A stretch of 51,802 nt of DNA from Chlamydiota bacterium (GTDB lineage: Bacteria; Auribacterota; Tritonobacteria; UBA1439): positions 1 through 51,802 of the forward strand of contig JAAYCL010000040.1 of NCBI GenBank assembly GCA_012729785.1, in the 5' to 3' direction. The notes below the pieces were generated by a model that searched no databases, had not been told where the DNA came from, and worked only from the letters and a program-made list of their open reading frames with translations. Both the position numbers and the translations under genes were made by a program. The stretch's first letter is position 1. Every line of letters begins with the position of its first letter. This document shows, piece by piece, positions 41,009 through 49,524 of the stretch.

Positions 41009-41326
41009 ATGAAGAGGCCGGCAGCGGTTGCACTGGCGCTTGCGCTCCTGGCGATGACGGCGTCGGGCGCGCGGGCGGGGGACAAAATCAAGGTGAAGCG
41101 CGAGTACCACACCCCGTACGGGAAGGTCAAGGTGAAGGAGTATTACCACCGCAACCCGGCCCCGTACTACTACGGGGCCCCGCCCGTCTACGGCCCGGCG
41201 TACTATGCGCCGCCCGCCTTCCACGCGCCCCCGCCCGCATACTACCCCCCGTACTGCCCGGGGACGTACTACAACCCGGCGCCGTACCCGTACGGGGCGC
41301 CGTACAAGGTCAAGATCGACGACTGA
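41009..41326 (+). CDS. Small secreted Tyr/Pro-rich basic protein
   Basis: 105 residues with a clear signal peptide (about 1-23, cleavage after ARA) and a GGGAGG site upstream. The mature part starts with Lys-rich KIKVKREYHTPYGKVKVKEYYH and then becomes almost only Tyr, Pro, Ala and Gly (about 48-98), closing with KVKIDD. I do not recognise a family. Similar low-complexity Tyr/Pro exported proteins occur as envelope or matrix components, but that is only analogy. There is one Cys (PYCPG). Confidence 0.75.
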   Translation: MKRPAAVALALALLAMTASGARAGDKIKVKREYHTPYGKVKVKEYYHRNPAPYYYGAPPVYGPAYYAPPAFHAPPPAYYPPYCPGTYYNPAPYPYGAPYKVKIDD

Positions 41327-41695
41327 AACGGGCCGGGCGGGGCGGATTCGGCGGAAACGGCGGGCATGGGGCGCAGCCCTCTGCGTGCGTCCTATGCCTG
41401 TCGGGCAAATGCGGTTCGCGACGGAACACGCCGCCGGGGCGCGCACATCTTCGCCCGGCGGATGCAGTCGGGGGCGGGATCCGCGATTTGGCGGATGTCG
41501 CCGCAGGCGAAAGGCGAGACGCCCCGCAGGCACGCCGCGCCCATCGAGGCGCCGCCTGCACCGAGGATTTTCGGGATCCCCGCCGCCTTCCACCCTCCAC
41601 GAGCACGATGTCAGCCCCGGAGAAGAACGACCCCGCCGCGCGCGCGGGCGAAAAGTCGGGAGGCGTGGTCACGCATCGGCGGGCAGGGCGGGCGG
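41327..41695. other. 369-bp region without a recognisable gene
   Basis: Open frames here are shadows of GC-rich sequence. I see no conserved product, RNA gene or strong hairpin with a T-tract between the small secreted protein gene and the convergent zinc-ribbon gene. Confidence 0.45.
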
Positions 41696-42085
41696 CTACG
41701 CATCGTAGAGCGTGCCGGAGTCGTCCCTGCTGAAACCCGCTCCGCCGTCCCCCTCGATCCCCTCCGGGTCCTCCCCCGCCTCGAGGCGTTCGGCCATCTC
41801 GTCGATCTCCCCGGGCATCTCCTCGCCCAGCTCCCCGCCCATCTTCCGCATCCATCGGGCGATGGATTTCGGGTCGTTTTCGTCGATGCCGGAGAGGGCG
41901 GACGGGTCGGCGAGCTTCTCCATGCGCGACTCCTCGCTCCGGCCGACCCGGAAGGCCGAGATGGCGCGCCGCATCCCGCCCCCGCCGCACTTCGGACATT
42001 TCGGCGCCTTATGCGAGGCGGTGTTCCGCACGAGGAAACTGAAGATCTTCGCGCAGCGCGAACAGGCGTACTCGTAGATCGGCAT
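41696..42085 (-). CDS. FmdB-family zinc-ribbon protein
   Basis: 129 residues. The start MPIYEYACSRC and two CxxC pairs (Cys8/Cys11 and Cys30/Cys33) define the FmdB/CxxC_CxxC_SSSS zinc ribbon, annotated as a putative regulator; the true role is unknown. After the ribbon comes an acidic, Met- and Glu-rich tail (about 55-115) in place of the usual short Ser-rich end, longer than in minimal members. The upstream region is shared with the divergent flippase gene. Confidence 0.8.
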   Translation of the reverse strand: MPIYEYACSRCAKIFSFLVRNTASHKAPKCPKCGGGGMRRAISAFRVGRSEESRMEKLADPSALSGIDENDPKSIARWMRKMGGELGEEMPGEIDEMAERLEAGEDPEGIEGDGGAGFSRDDSGTLYDA

Positions 42086-42254
42086 GGTCGTAATCTACCA
42101 TAGTCGAGGCGGGCGTTTCCAGCGCCCGGAGCGCCCCGGCGGCGCCCGTCGTTTCCCGGGAACCGCCGGGGAACGGGGCCGCGTTCTTTGTGCGCGCCGA
42201 CTGACAGGGAGGGAACGCCCCGGTGCGATTTACCTGCGCGCGCCCCCCCGTGGA

Positions 42255-42263
42255 TGCTATACT
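42255..42263 (+). promoter_or_regulatory. Extended -10 promoter element before the flippase gene
   Basis: TGC followed by TATACT (42258-42263), identical to the extended -10 before uvrA. No clear -35 box. The leader to the ATG at 42341 would be about 70 bases. Confidence 0.5.
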
Positions 42264-42340
42264 GCCGCTCTCCAGGGCGGTCGATATCCGGGCGGTGTTC
42301 GTAGCGCCGCCGTGCGTGCGTGACCGCGGACATCCGTGCC

Positions 42341-43891
42341 ATGACCGAACTCAAAGAGAAGATCGGCCGAAGCACCGTGCTCACCTTCCTGGCCCACTTC
42401 CTGAAGCTCGCGGTCGCCTTCGTCCTCCTTCCCTACATCGTCTCCACGATCGGGAAGGAGCGGTTCGGCCTCTGGGTGATCGTGGTCGTGGTCACGCAGT
42501 ACTGCGGCCTGGCGGACCTCGGGATCGCCCATCCGCTCTCGAAGTACATCGCGGAGTATTACGCCAAACGGGAGCCGGACCGGATCAACCAGGTGGTGAC
42601 GACCGGCCTCGCCTTCTACGTCGTCTTTGGCGCCGTCGTTCTCACCGTCGTCTGCGCGATGAGCGGCTTCTTCCTTCGCCTGTTCGCCTTTCCCCCCGCC
42701 CTGTACCCCGACGCCCTCTTCGCCCTTCGGATCGGCGTGCTGATCTTCGTCATCGAGCTCGCCGCGGCGTGCGTGACCTCCGTGCTGCGGGGCCTTCAGC
42801 GGATCGACGTCACCCGCAAGGTCCAGATGCTCTACGTCGTCATCAACGCCGCCGGGACCGTGCTCGTCCTCTGGATGGGGTTCGGCCTCCGCGGCCTCTT
42901 TCTGAACGATCTCGCCTGCCTCTGCGCCACCGCCGCCCTCGAGATCGGGCTCTCCTTCGCCGCCCTCCCGTCGCTGCGCATCGCCCGTCGCTTCCTCTCG
43001 TCCGAGATGTTCAGGAGGCTCTTCAGCTTCGGCATCAGGGTCCAGATGAGCCGGTTCTCGGCCCTGATCGGCTTCCAGCTCGACAAGGTGCTGATCGGCT
43101 ACTTCCTCTCCGTCGGCCTGGTGACCTACTACGAGATCGGCGCCAAGATCTCCTTCGCCCTCCGCCAGCTCCCGCTCCTCGTCTTCCCGATCCTCGTTCC
43201 CGCCTTCTCGGAACTGTCGGTGCGCCGGAACCGGGCCGAGATCTACGACTTCGCCGTGCGCCTGTCGAAGGTGCTCGCCTTCGCCGCGGTGCCGTGCACC
43301 GTCTTCACGATCTTCGCCGCGCCGCGGTTCATCGAGGCGTGGGTGGGTCCGGGGTACGGGCTGTCGGCGCGGGTCACGCGGCTCCTCTCCGTCGGGTACC
43401 TGGCGGACGTCCTTCCCCTGATCCTCTACGCCGTCCTGCAGGGGATGGAGCGGCCCCATTTCCAGATGTGGACCTCGACCCTCTCCGCCGCCGCCAACCT
43501 CGTCCTCAGTGTCGCCCTGATCCGCTGGATCGGCTTCATCGGCGCGCCGCTGGGCACCTGCATCGCGATGACCGTCACCTCCGCGTTCTTCGTCTGGATC
43601 GCCCACCGGTTCTTCTTCCGGGTCCGGGCCCTTCCGGCGCTCAGACGCACGCTGCGTGCGCCGTGCGCCGCGAGCGCGCTCGCCCTCGTCCCGCTCGTCG
43701 CCTGCGACCGCGCCCCGTCGCTCCTCTCCGCCCCGCCGTCGCGGCTCGCCAACCTCGGCATCCTTTCCCTCCAGGGGCTGCTCTTCCTTGCGGCGTACCT
43801 CGTCCTCGCCCGGCGTCTGGGGCACTTCACGCGGGAGGAGAAGGAGGAGCTCGGGCGGTATGTGCCGTGCGCGCGCCTGCTGCTCGGCTGA
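42341..43891 (+). CDS. Polysaccharide/lipid-linked oligosaccharide flippase (Wzx/MATE-like)
   Basis: 516 residues with about 12-14 hydrophobic segments. The N-terminus (GRSTVLTFLAHFLKL, then LPYIVSTIGKERFGLW and GLADLGIAHPLSKYIAEY) is typical of Wzx-like exporters that flip undecaprenyl-linked glycans across the inner membrane. I start at the ATG at 42341; an in-frame GTG at 42320 is an alternative. No glycosyltransferases are beside it, so the glycan is unknown. Its 3' end meets the alpha/beta hydrolase gene tail to tail. Confidence 0.85.
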   Translation: MTELKEKIGRSTVLTFLAHFLKLAVAFVLLPYIVSTIGKERFGLWVIVVVVTQYCGLADLGIAHPLSKYIAEYYAKREPDRINQVVTTGLAFYVVFGAVVLTVVCAMSGFFLRLFAFPPALYPDALFALRIGVLIFVIELAAACVTSVLRGLQRIDVTRKVQMLYVVINAAGTVLVLWMGFGLRGLFLNDLACLCATAALEIGLSFAALPSLRIARRFLSSEMFRRLFSFGIRVQMSRFSALIGFQLDKVLIGYFLSVGLVTYYEIGAKISFALRQLPLLVFPILVPAFSELSVRRNRAEIYDFAVRLSKVLAFAAVPCTVFTIFAAPRFIEAWVGPGYGLSARVTRLLSVGYLADVLPLILYAVLQGMERPHFQMWTSTLSAAANLVLSVALIRWIGFIGAPLGTCIAMTVTSAFFVWIAHRFFFRVRALPALRRTLRAPCAASALALVPLVACDRAPSLLSAPPSRLANLGILSLQGLLFLAAYLVLARRLGHFTREEKEELGRYVPCARLLLG

Positions 43892-44824
43892 TGCGAACGG
43901 CCATGATCGCGGGAGGGTGTCGATCCCGGCGGCGAGCGTCTTGACCGGGCGGGTGTCGAAGACCTCGTTCCCCTCGTCGTACTTGGCGCCGGAATTGTGG
44001 TTGCTGTGGGGGATGACGACAAGTCCCTTCTCGGTGTCCAGCTCGTTGAAGAGCTGTTCGGAATACCCCTTCACCTCCGGCCAGTCGCCGTTGGCCAGTA
44101 TGATGTAGACGTTCTTGGGCTGCGCGACGGGGAGGTACTGGAACAGGTCGAGCGGTCTGACGAGGCGTTCCCGGCAGGGGAGGGGGACGGGCCGGCCGAG
44201 GACGTTCCCCGGTTCCCGGGCGCAGCGCAGCGTGGTCCGTTCCGAGTACCGGTCGAGCGACTCGTAGTTTCCAGGGCTTATGCTCACGATGTTCTTCACG
44301 AGCGGGTCGATCGCGCCGACCGCGAAGGAGAGGCTCCCCCCGAGCGAGTGGCCGGCGAGGGTGATCTTCTCCCGGTCGACAGGGAGCTTTTCCGCCATGT
44401 GCCGCAGCGCCGCCCGGACGTCCGCGACGAAATCCAGGTCCTCCGGAACCCGGCGCCTCGACACCTTGCCTGACTCCCCGAATCCCCGCAGGTCGATCGC
44501 GAAGACGAGATAGCCGTGCGCGATGAGCTTCCGGTACAGCGCCGCGTGCATCCCGGTCTCCTTCCCATCCGGCGGGGTCCCGTGGACGAACAGGATGCCG
44601 TGGCGTTTCGTCCACGGAAGGCTGCGCGGATAGTGGATCCTCCCCACGAGGGTGCAAAGGTGCGGGCCGGAGAAGACGGCGGTTCTGGTCCTGAACGCGA
44701 AGGGGGCGCGCAGGCGGGGGAGCTGTGTCCCCCCCGCCGCGCCGAGACAAACGCAGGCGGCCGCAACGACAAGGCAGCATCGCGGCGATTCCGCGCCTGC
44801 CCCCGCAAAAGTCCGCGCTTGCAA
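43892..44824 (-). CDS. Alpha/beta hydrolase, exported, with no local stop codon
   Basis: About 311 residues read as a hydrolase from a possible TTG start at 44824, with a hydrophobic signal-like segment near 16-31. Visible: oxyanion region FVHGTPPDG, nucleophile GHSLGG (Ser160), a likely acid in ANGDWPE, and the His in PHSNHNSG near the end. The family-like part ends around 43892, but the frame stays open for about 545 further codons, antisense to the flippase gene, until 42257. Either the stop was lost, there is an indel or assembly error near 43890, or the protein has a non-homologous tail. I mark only the supported part. Substrate unknown; esterases and dienelactone-type hydrolases are possible. 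Confidence 0.65.
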
Positions 44825-44917
44825 AACGGTCAGGGAAGAATGATGATATGCACCGCGCCCCCCGGCGCCGCAACGGCCCGCCGTGGGACGCCGGGATGCG
44901 CCGCGTGGAGGTGCGCC

Positions 44918-46153
44918 ATGAGTGAACCGCCGGGCCTGTCGCCGTCCGTGCTGGAGCTGGTGAAGCGGGGGGTCGTGATCCGCTGCCCCGGTTCAGTCGA
45001 GGTGGACCCGTCGGTCGACCCCGCCCGCATTGCGCCCGGCGCGATCATCCACGCGGGCTGCCGGCTCTCCGGGTCCGCGACCTCCGTCGGCCCCGGCTCC
45101 GAGCTCGGCAAAGAGGGGCCGGTCGTCCTGGAGGATTGCCAGCTCGGGAGCCGTGTCGCGCTGAAGGGCGGCTTCTTCTCCGGGGCGACGTTCCTGGACG
45201 GGGTTTCGATGGGCGGCGCGGCGCACGTGCGCCCGGGCACGCTGCTGGAGGAGGAGGCCGGGGGGGCGCACGCGGTCGGCTTCAAACAGACGATCCTCCT
45301 CTCCTACGTGACGGCGGGCAGCCTGATCAACTTCTGCGACGCCCTGATGGCGGGCGGGACCAGCCGGAAAGACCACAGCGAGATCGGCTCCTCCTACGTC
45401 CATTTCAACTACACCCCCCACCAGGACAAGGCCACCCCCTCGCTGGTCGGCGACGTGCCGGGCGGGGTGATGCTGAACCAGGCGCCGATTTTCCTGGGGG
45501 GGCAGGGGGGACTGATCGGCCCCGTGCGCATCGCGTACGGCGTCGTCGTCCCCGCCGGGACGATCTGCCGGAGGGACCTCCTCGAGGCGCGGAAGCTGTT
45601 CGTCGCGCCGCCCCTGCTGCGGGAGACGCGCGCGTTCGCGCCGGGCGTCTACCGGGGCATCGACAGAATCGTCGCGAACAACCTGATCTACATCGGCAAC
45701 CTCTGGGCGCTCGAGGCATGGTACCGGACCGTCCGGGAGCGCACGATGGCCGCGGACGCCTTCAGCCGGGCATGCCGCGCGGGCGCGCTGGCGCGGCTCG
45801 GCGAGGCGGTCTCGGAGCGTTTGAAGCGCCTGAAGGAGCTGGCCGCCGCGATGCCGTCCTCCCTGCGCCGCGCCCGGGCCGAGACCGGCGAGGAGCTGCC
45901 GCCGCAGGTCCGGTCGCAGCAGCAGGGGCTGATCGACCGCTGGCCGGAGATCGAGGCGGGGGTGAAGGCGGGTCCGTCGCCGGACGCCGGCGCGGCGGAC
46001 CGGGACGCCTTCCTGGAGGCGTGGGAACGGGTCGACGCGGGCGCCGGGCACGTCGAGGCGGTGCAAAGCCTCGCACCGGCCGCGCGCGCGTCGGGTACGG
46101 CCTGGCTGCAGGCGATCGTGGATTCGGCGGCCGCGCTCTGGAGACGCGCATAG
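44918..46153 (+). CDS. UDP-N-acetylglucosamine pyrophosphorylase-related left-handed beta-helix protein
   Basis: 411 residues from an ATG preceded by GGAGG. The first 270 or so residues are hexapeptide-like repeats of a left-handed beta-helix, with SEIGSSYVHFNYTPHQDKATPS and LGGQGGLIGP resembling the C-terminal half of GlmU and chlamydial-type UDP-GlcNAc-pyrophosphorylase-related proteins. The N-terminal nucleotidyltransferase domain of GlmU is absent. The C-terminal 140 residues are helical with no motif I know. The 13-base gap to glmM and the following NagB-like gene suggest a role in making amino sugars for cell wall or LPS, perhaps the acetyltransferase step (inference). Confidence 0.75.
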   Translation: MSEPPGLSPSVLELVKRGVVIRCPGSVEVDPSVDPARIAPGAIIHAGCRLSGSATSVGPGSELGKEGPVVLEDCQLGSRVALKGGFFSGATFLDGVSMGGAAHVRPGTLLEEEAGGAHAVGFKQTILLSYVTAGSLINFCDALMAGGTSRKDHSEIGSSYVHFNYTPHQDKATPSLVGDVPGGVMLNQAPIFLGGQGGLIGPVRIAYGVVVPAGTICRRDLLEARKLFVAPPLLRETRAFAPGVYRGIDRIVANNLIYIGNLWALEAWYRTVRERTMAADAFSRACRAGALARLGEAVSERLKRLKELAAAMPSSLRRARAETGEELPPQVRSQQQGLIDRWPEIEAGVKAGPSPDAGAADRDAFLEAWERVDAGAGHVEAVQSLAPAARASGTAWLQAIVDSAAALWRRA

Positions 46154-46166
46154 GGAGGGGGAATCG

Positions 46167-47519
46167 ATGGGACGGTTGTTCGGCACCGACGGGGTCCGGG
46201 GGGTCGCCAACGTGCACCCGATGACGGCGGAGATGGCGCTGGAGATCGGCCGCGCCGCAGCGTACGTCTGCAAGCGGCACAAGACCCGGCGTCACTCGAT
46301 CGTGATCGGCAAGGACACGCGGCTGAGCGGGTACATGCTGGAGTCGGCCCTGACGGCCGGGATCTGCTCGATGGGCGTGGACGTGCTGCTGGTGGGCCCG
46401 ATGAGCACGCCCGGCATCGCCTTCATCACGCGGTCGATGCGGGCGGACGCCGGTGTGGTGATATCGGCCTCCCACAACCCGTACCAGGACAACGGGATCA
46501 AGCTCTTCTCGCGCGACGGCTTCAAGCTTCCGGACGCCGTGGAGGACGAGATCGAGAAGCTGATCACCGGCGGGCGCATCAAGAACATCCGGCCGACGGC
46601 CGACGAGATCGGGAAGGCCCACCGCATCGACGACGCGATGGGCCGGTACATCGTCTTCTGCAAGAGCAGCTTCCCCGAGACCCTGTCGCTGGAGGGGATG
46701 CGGATCGTGCTCGATTGCGCCAACGGCGCCACGTACAAGGCCGCCCCCACGATCTTCTCCGAGCTGGGCGCGGAGGTGACGGTCATGCACTGCGCCCCCG
46801 ACGGGCTCAACATCAACGACCGGTGCGGCTCCCTGTACACGGAGGGGCTGAGCGCCAGGGTCCGCGACCTCGAGGCCGACATCGGCCTCGCGTTCGACGG
46901 CGACGGCGACCGGCTCATCGCCGTGGACGAGACCGGGCGGGAGATCACCGGCGACCATATGATGGCGATCTGCGCGAAATGGTACAAGGAGCAGGGCCTG
47001 CTCGAGAACAACCTGGTGATCGCGACGGTGATGAGCAACTTCGGCTTCTTCGTCGCCCTGCGGGAGATGGGGATCGAGCCGGGCGTGAGCAAGGTCGGCG
47101 ACCGGTATGTCCTTGAGATGATGCGGGAGAAGGGCGCCGTGCTGGGCGGCGAGGCGTCCGGGCACCTGATCTTTTTGAACCACCACACGACCGGGGACGG
47201 GATCATCTCCGCCCTCCAGCTTCTCTCGGCCCTGCGGCATTACCGGCAACCGCTCTCCGTGCTCGCCCGGGTGATGACCCTCTCGCCCCAGCGGATGATC
47301 AACGTGGATGTCAAGACGAAGCCGCCGCTGGATTCGATCCCCGAGCTCCGGAAGGCGATCAAGGAGGCGGAGTCCGAACTTGGGGACAGGGGCCGCGTGC
47401 TCATCCGGTATTCGGGCACGCAGGCGATGTGCCGGGTGATGGTCGAGGGCCCCTCGCAGGAGACGACCGACCGGCTGACCCGGGCGCTGGCGGACGTGGT
47501 GGCGAGAAGCATCGGCTGA
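46167..47519 (+). CDS. glmM: Phosphoglucosamine mutase
   Basis: 450 residues. Converts glucosamine-6-phosphate to glucosamine-1-phosphate on the way to UDP-GlcNAc. The start MGRLFGTDGVRGVAN, the phosphoserine loop VISASHNPYQDNG (Ser102), the metal loop FDGDGDRLI, the sugar loop GGEASGHL and the phosphate-binding RYSGTQAMCRVMVEG are all present and intact. A strong GGGAGGGGG site lies just before the ATG. Second gene of a three-gene operon; the next starts 13 bases later. Confidence 0.94.
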   Translation: MGRLFGTDGVRGVANVHPMTAEMALEIGRAAAYVCKRHKTRRHSIVIGKDTRLSGYMLESALTAGICSMGVDVLLVGPMSTPGIAFITRSMRADAGVVISASHNPYQDNGIKLFSRDGFKLPDAVEDEIEKLITGGRIKNIRPTADEIGKAHRIDDAMGRYIVFCKSSFPETLSLEGMRIVLDCANGATYKAAPTIFSELGAEVTVMHCAPDGLNINDRCGSLYTEGLSARVRDLEADIGLAFDGDGDRLIAVDETGREITGDHMMAICAKWYKEQGLLENNLVIATVMSNFGFFVALREMGIEPGVSKVGDRYVLEMMREKGAVLGGEASGHLIFLNHHTTGDGIISALQLLSALRHYRQPLSVLARVMTLSPQRMINVDVKTKPPLDSIPELRKAIKEAESELGDRGRVLIRYSGTQAMCRVMVEGPSQETTDRLTRALADVVARSIG

Positions 47520-47532
47520 GCGGGGGGGCGCC

Positions 47533-48486
47533 ATGGCGTTTCAGGTGATCGTGGCCGGCGATTTCGACCGGATGAGCGAGCTGGCCGCCGGCCTCGTGCT
47601 CGACGATATCCGGCGGGCCGGGGCCCCGTACGTGCTCGGCCTGGCCACCGGGAACTCCCCCACCGGCGTCTACAAGCGGCTGGCCGCCGCCGCCAACGCG
47701 GGCCTCTTCGATCCCTCCGGGATACGCAGCTTCAACCTCGACGAGTATGTCGGACTGCCCGGGGAGAACGCCCAGCAGCGCGCGATCCACAAGGAGAGCT
47801 ACAGCTACTTCATGATCCAGGAGCTGTTCGGTCTCCTGCGGGTGAAGTTCCGGGAGACGAATGTCCCCTGGGGCGCGCTCATCGACCGGGCCCGGCTCGA
47901 GACCGAGATGGAGCAGAGCCCCGGCGACTGGACGCTGCGCGGCGCCGACTCCGGCAAGGCGATCGTGATCGACAAGGGGGCGAAATCAGGCTACCTGCGC
48001 TGGGTCCGGGAGGAGGTGCTGGACGCCTATGCGGCCAAGATCGCCGGGCTGGGCGGTATCGACCTGCAGATCGTCGGCGTCGGCGGCCGCGGCCACGTCG
48101 GGTTCCACGAGGTCGGCATCCCCTTCGAGATCGACCCGATGCTGCTGGTCAAGCTGGACCGCAGCACCATCGGGTACGCGGTAACCGACGGCCATTTCTC
48201 CGCCGCGGAGGAGAGCCCGTCGTACGCCGTGTCGATGAGCGCCCCGCTGATCTACCGGGCCCGCACCGTGCTGCTGATCGCCTCCGGCGCGCGCAAGGCG
48301 GACGCGGTGGCGAAGGCGCTCTTGATGGAGCCGGACTGCTCCGTGCCGATCTCGTACGGGCACCACCTGGCGAGGGGGGGCGGCCGGATGATCTTCGTGC
48401 TGGACCGGCAGGCCGCCGCCGGGGTGCTGGCGCAGGCGGAGCGGCTCAGGGACCGCGGGATCGAACTGGAGGACAGGAGCCGGTAG
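47533..48486 (+). CDS. NagB-like glucosamine-6-phosphate isomerase/deaminase homologue with altered active site
   Basis: 317 residues, about 50 longer than typical NagB. Family signatures: GLATGNSPTGVYKRL, FNLDEYVGLP (catalytic-base Asp70), and the ring-opening loop VGVGGRGHVGFHEVG with His188 and Glu193. At the position of the Asp in the usual (N/D)GH loop stands Arg186, so the classical catalytic set is incomplete. An insert near 130-155 is also unusual. Following GlmM, a simple role is supplying GlcN-6-P from fructose-6-P and ammonia, as proposed for reverse-acting deaminases; a changed activity is equally possible. Last gene of the operon. Confidence 0.72.
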   Translation: MAFQVIVAGDFDRMSELAAGLVLDDIRRAGAPYVLGLATGNSPTGVYKRLAAAANAGLFDPSGIRSFNLDEYVGLPGENAQQRAIHKESYSYFMIQELFGLLRVKFRETNVPWGALIDRARLETEMEQSPGDWTLRGADSGKAIVIDKGAKSGYLRWVREEVLDAYAAKIAGLGGIDLQIVGVGGRGHVGFHEVGIPFEIDPMLLVKLDRSTIGYAVTDGHFSAAEESPSYAVSMSAPLIYRARTVLLIASGARKADAVAKALLMEPDCSVPISYGHHLARGGGRMIFVLDRQAAAGVLAQAERLRDRGIELEDRSR

Positions 48487-48520
48487 CCCCGCCCTTTCCG
48501 GAAACCGGAATGCGCCCGGT

Positions 48521-49429
48521 TCAGTAGATCTCGTCCCCCTCGTCGGCGGTGTGGAAAAGGTCGAAGCATTCGCCGTCGCGGCGCGCCGGGTCCGCGCGGA
48601 GCAGCGCGGCCTCCGCCGCAACCCGGCGCTCGAGCGCCCGGCGCTCGAGGAGGCGCAGCCTGTCGGGGACGCCCGACGCCGCGACCATCCCCTTCACGGT
48701 CTCGAAGACCTCCTCGCTCCCGTACAGCAGGCGCCCCTCGTGCAGGATCTTGGCGGCGATCATCTTCCTGAAGCTGTCGAAGGCCAGTTGCGTTTGCACA
48801 CGGGAGAGGTTCTTGACCACGTAGTCGATCTCCTCCCGGTAGCGCGGGTGGAAGAGCAGGTACTGCTTCCTCTCGAGGATCGCCTCGTCCAGCGCGCGCA
48901 GGATCTCCGGGGGCGTTGCGTCGTCGGCGACGGCTACGATGTCCAGATCCGACCCCCGGACCATCCTGCCGGTGCTCCTCTCCGGGCGGGGGACGGCGTG
49001 CGCCATCTCGTAAACGATGTCGCCGGCGATGATGAAGCAGACCCGGTCCTTTACGGCGTCCGGCCGGGGAAGCGACTGGACCGCCGTCGCCATCGTTTCG
49101 CGGGCCAGATCGAACTTGGATCGGCTGATCTCCCGGATCTCCTCGCGCAGGAGCTCCGCCCTCGCGGCGACGGCGTCCCGCCGCCCCTCCGCGCCGAGGA
49201 CGGTGTAGGTCAAGAACTCCCTGCGGATGGACGGCGAGAGCCGGGCGTACCCCTCCACCCCGCGATCCAGGCGGAGGAACCGCGTGCCCGCCGTTTCGAT
49301 CTGGACGCCCGGGGTCCGGCGGACCAACTGCCACAGCGGCAGGGCGTCCAACCGCGTGCGCTTCATGAGCCGCCAGCCGGTCTGCGGTCCGGTTTCCTCC
49401 AGCACCGTCAACAGCTCTCGCGGAAGCAT
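48521..49429 (-). CDS. Nucleotidyltransferase-fold protein with N-terminal winged-helix-like domain
   Basis: 302 residues. Residues 1-55 look like a winged helix (ELLTVLEETGPQTGWRLMKRT). The middle contains GSDLDIVAVAD (Gly159-Ser160, Asp161 and Asp163) and a later EEIDYVV (Asp202), the three-carboxylate pattern of MNT/pol-beta-like nucleotidyltransferases. The last 70 residues are helical and charged, ending CFDLFHTADEGDEIY. I do not recognise a named family; it may be a type VII or AbiEii-like antitoxin/toxin nucleotidyltransferase or a protein-modifying enzyme, but no partner gene is visible. It diverges from the YvcK-like gene across 95 bases. Confidence 0.6.
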   Translation of the reverse strand: MLPRELLTVLEETGPQTGWRLMKRTRLDALPLWQLVRRTPGVQIETAGTRFLRLDRGVEGYARLSPSIRREFLTYTVLGAEGRRDAVAARAELLREEIREISRSKFDLARETMATAVQSLPRPDAVKDRVCFIIAGDIVYEMAHAVPRPERSTGRMVRGSDLDIVAVADDATPPEILRALDEAILERKQYLLFHPRYREEIDYVVKNLSRVQTQLAFDSFRKMIAAKILHEGRLLYGSEEVFETVKGMVAASGVPDRLRLLERRALERRVAAEAALLRADPARRDGECFDLFHTADEGDEIY

Positions 49430-49484
49430 GCACGCACCCGTGCCTCGGCGGCGTCGATGTTCCTATGGCGCCGACGGCGGTTCC

Positions 49485-49493
49485 TGCTACACT
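49485..49493 (+). promoter_or_regulatory. Extended -10 element before the YvcK-like gene
   Basis: TGC plus TACACT (49488-49493), related to the elements before uvrA and the flippase gene. The leader to the ATG at 49525 would be about 25 bases. No clear -35 box. Confidence 0.45.
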
Positions 49494-49524
49494 ACGCACA
49501 TTGGAACACAAAGCGGAAACCGAT

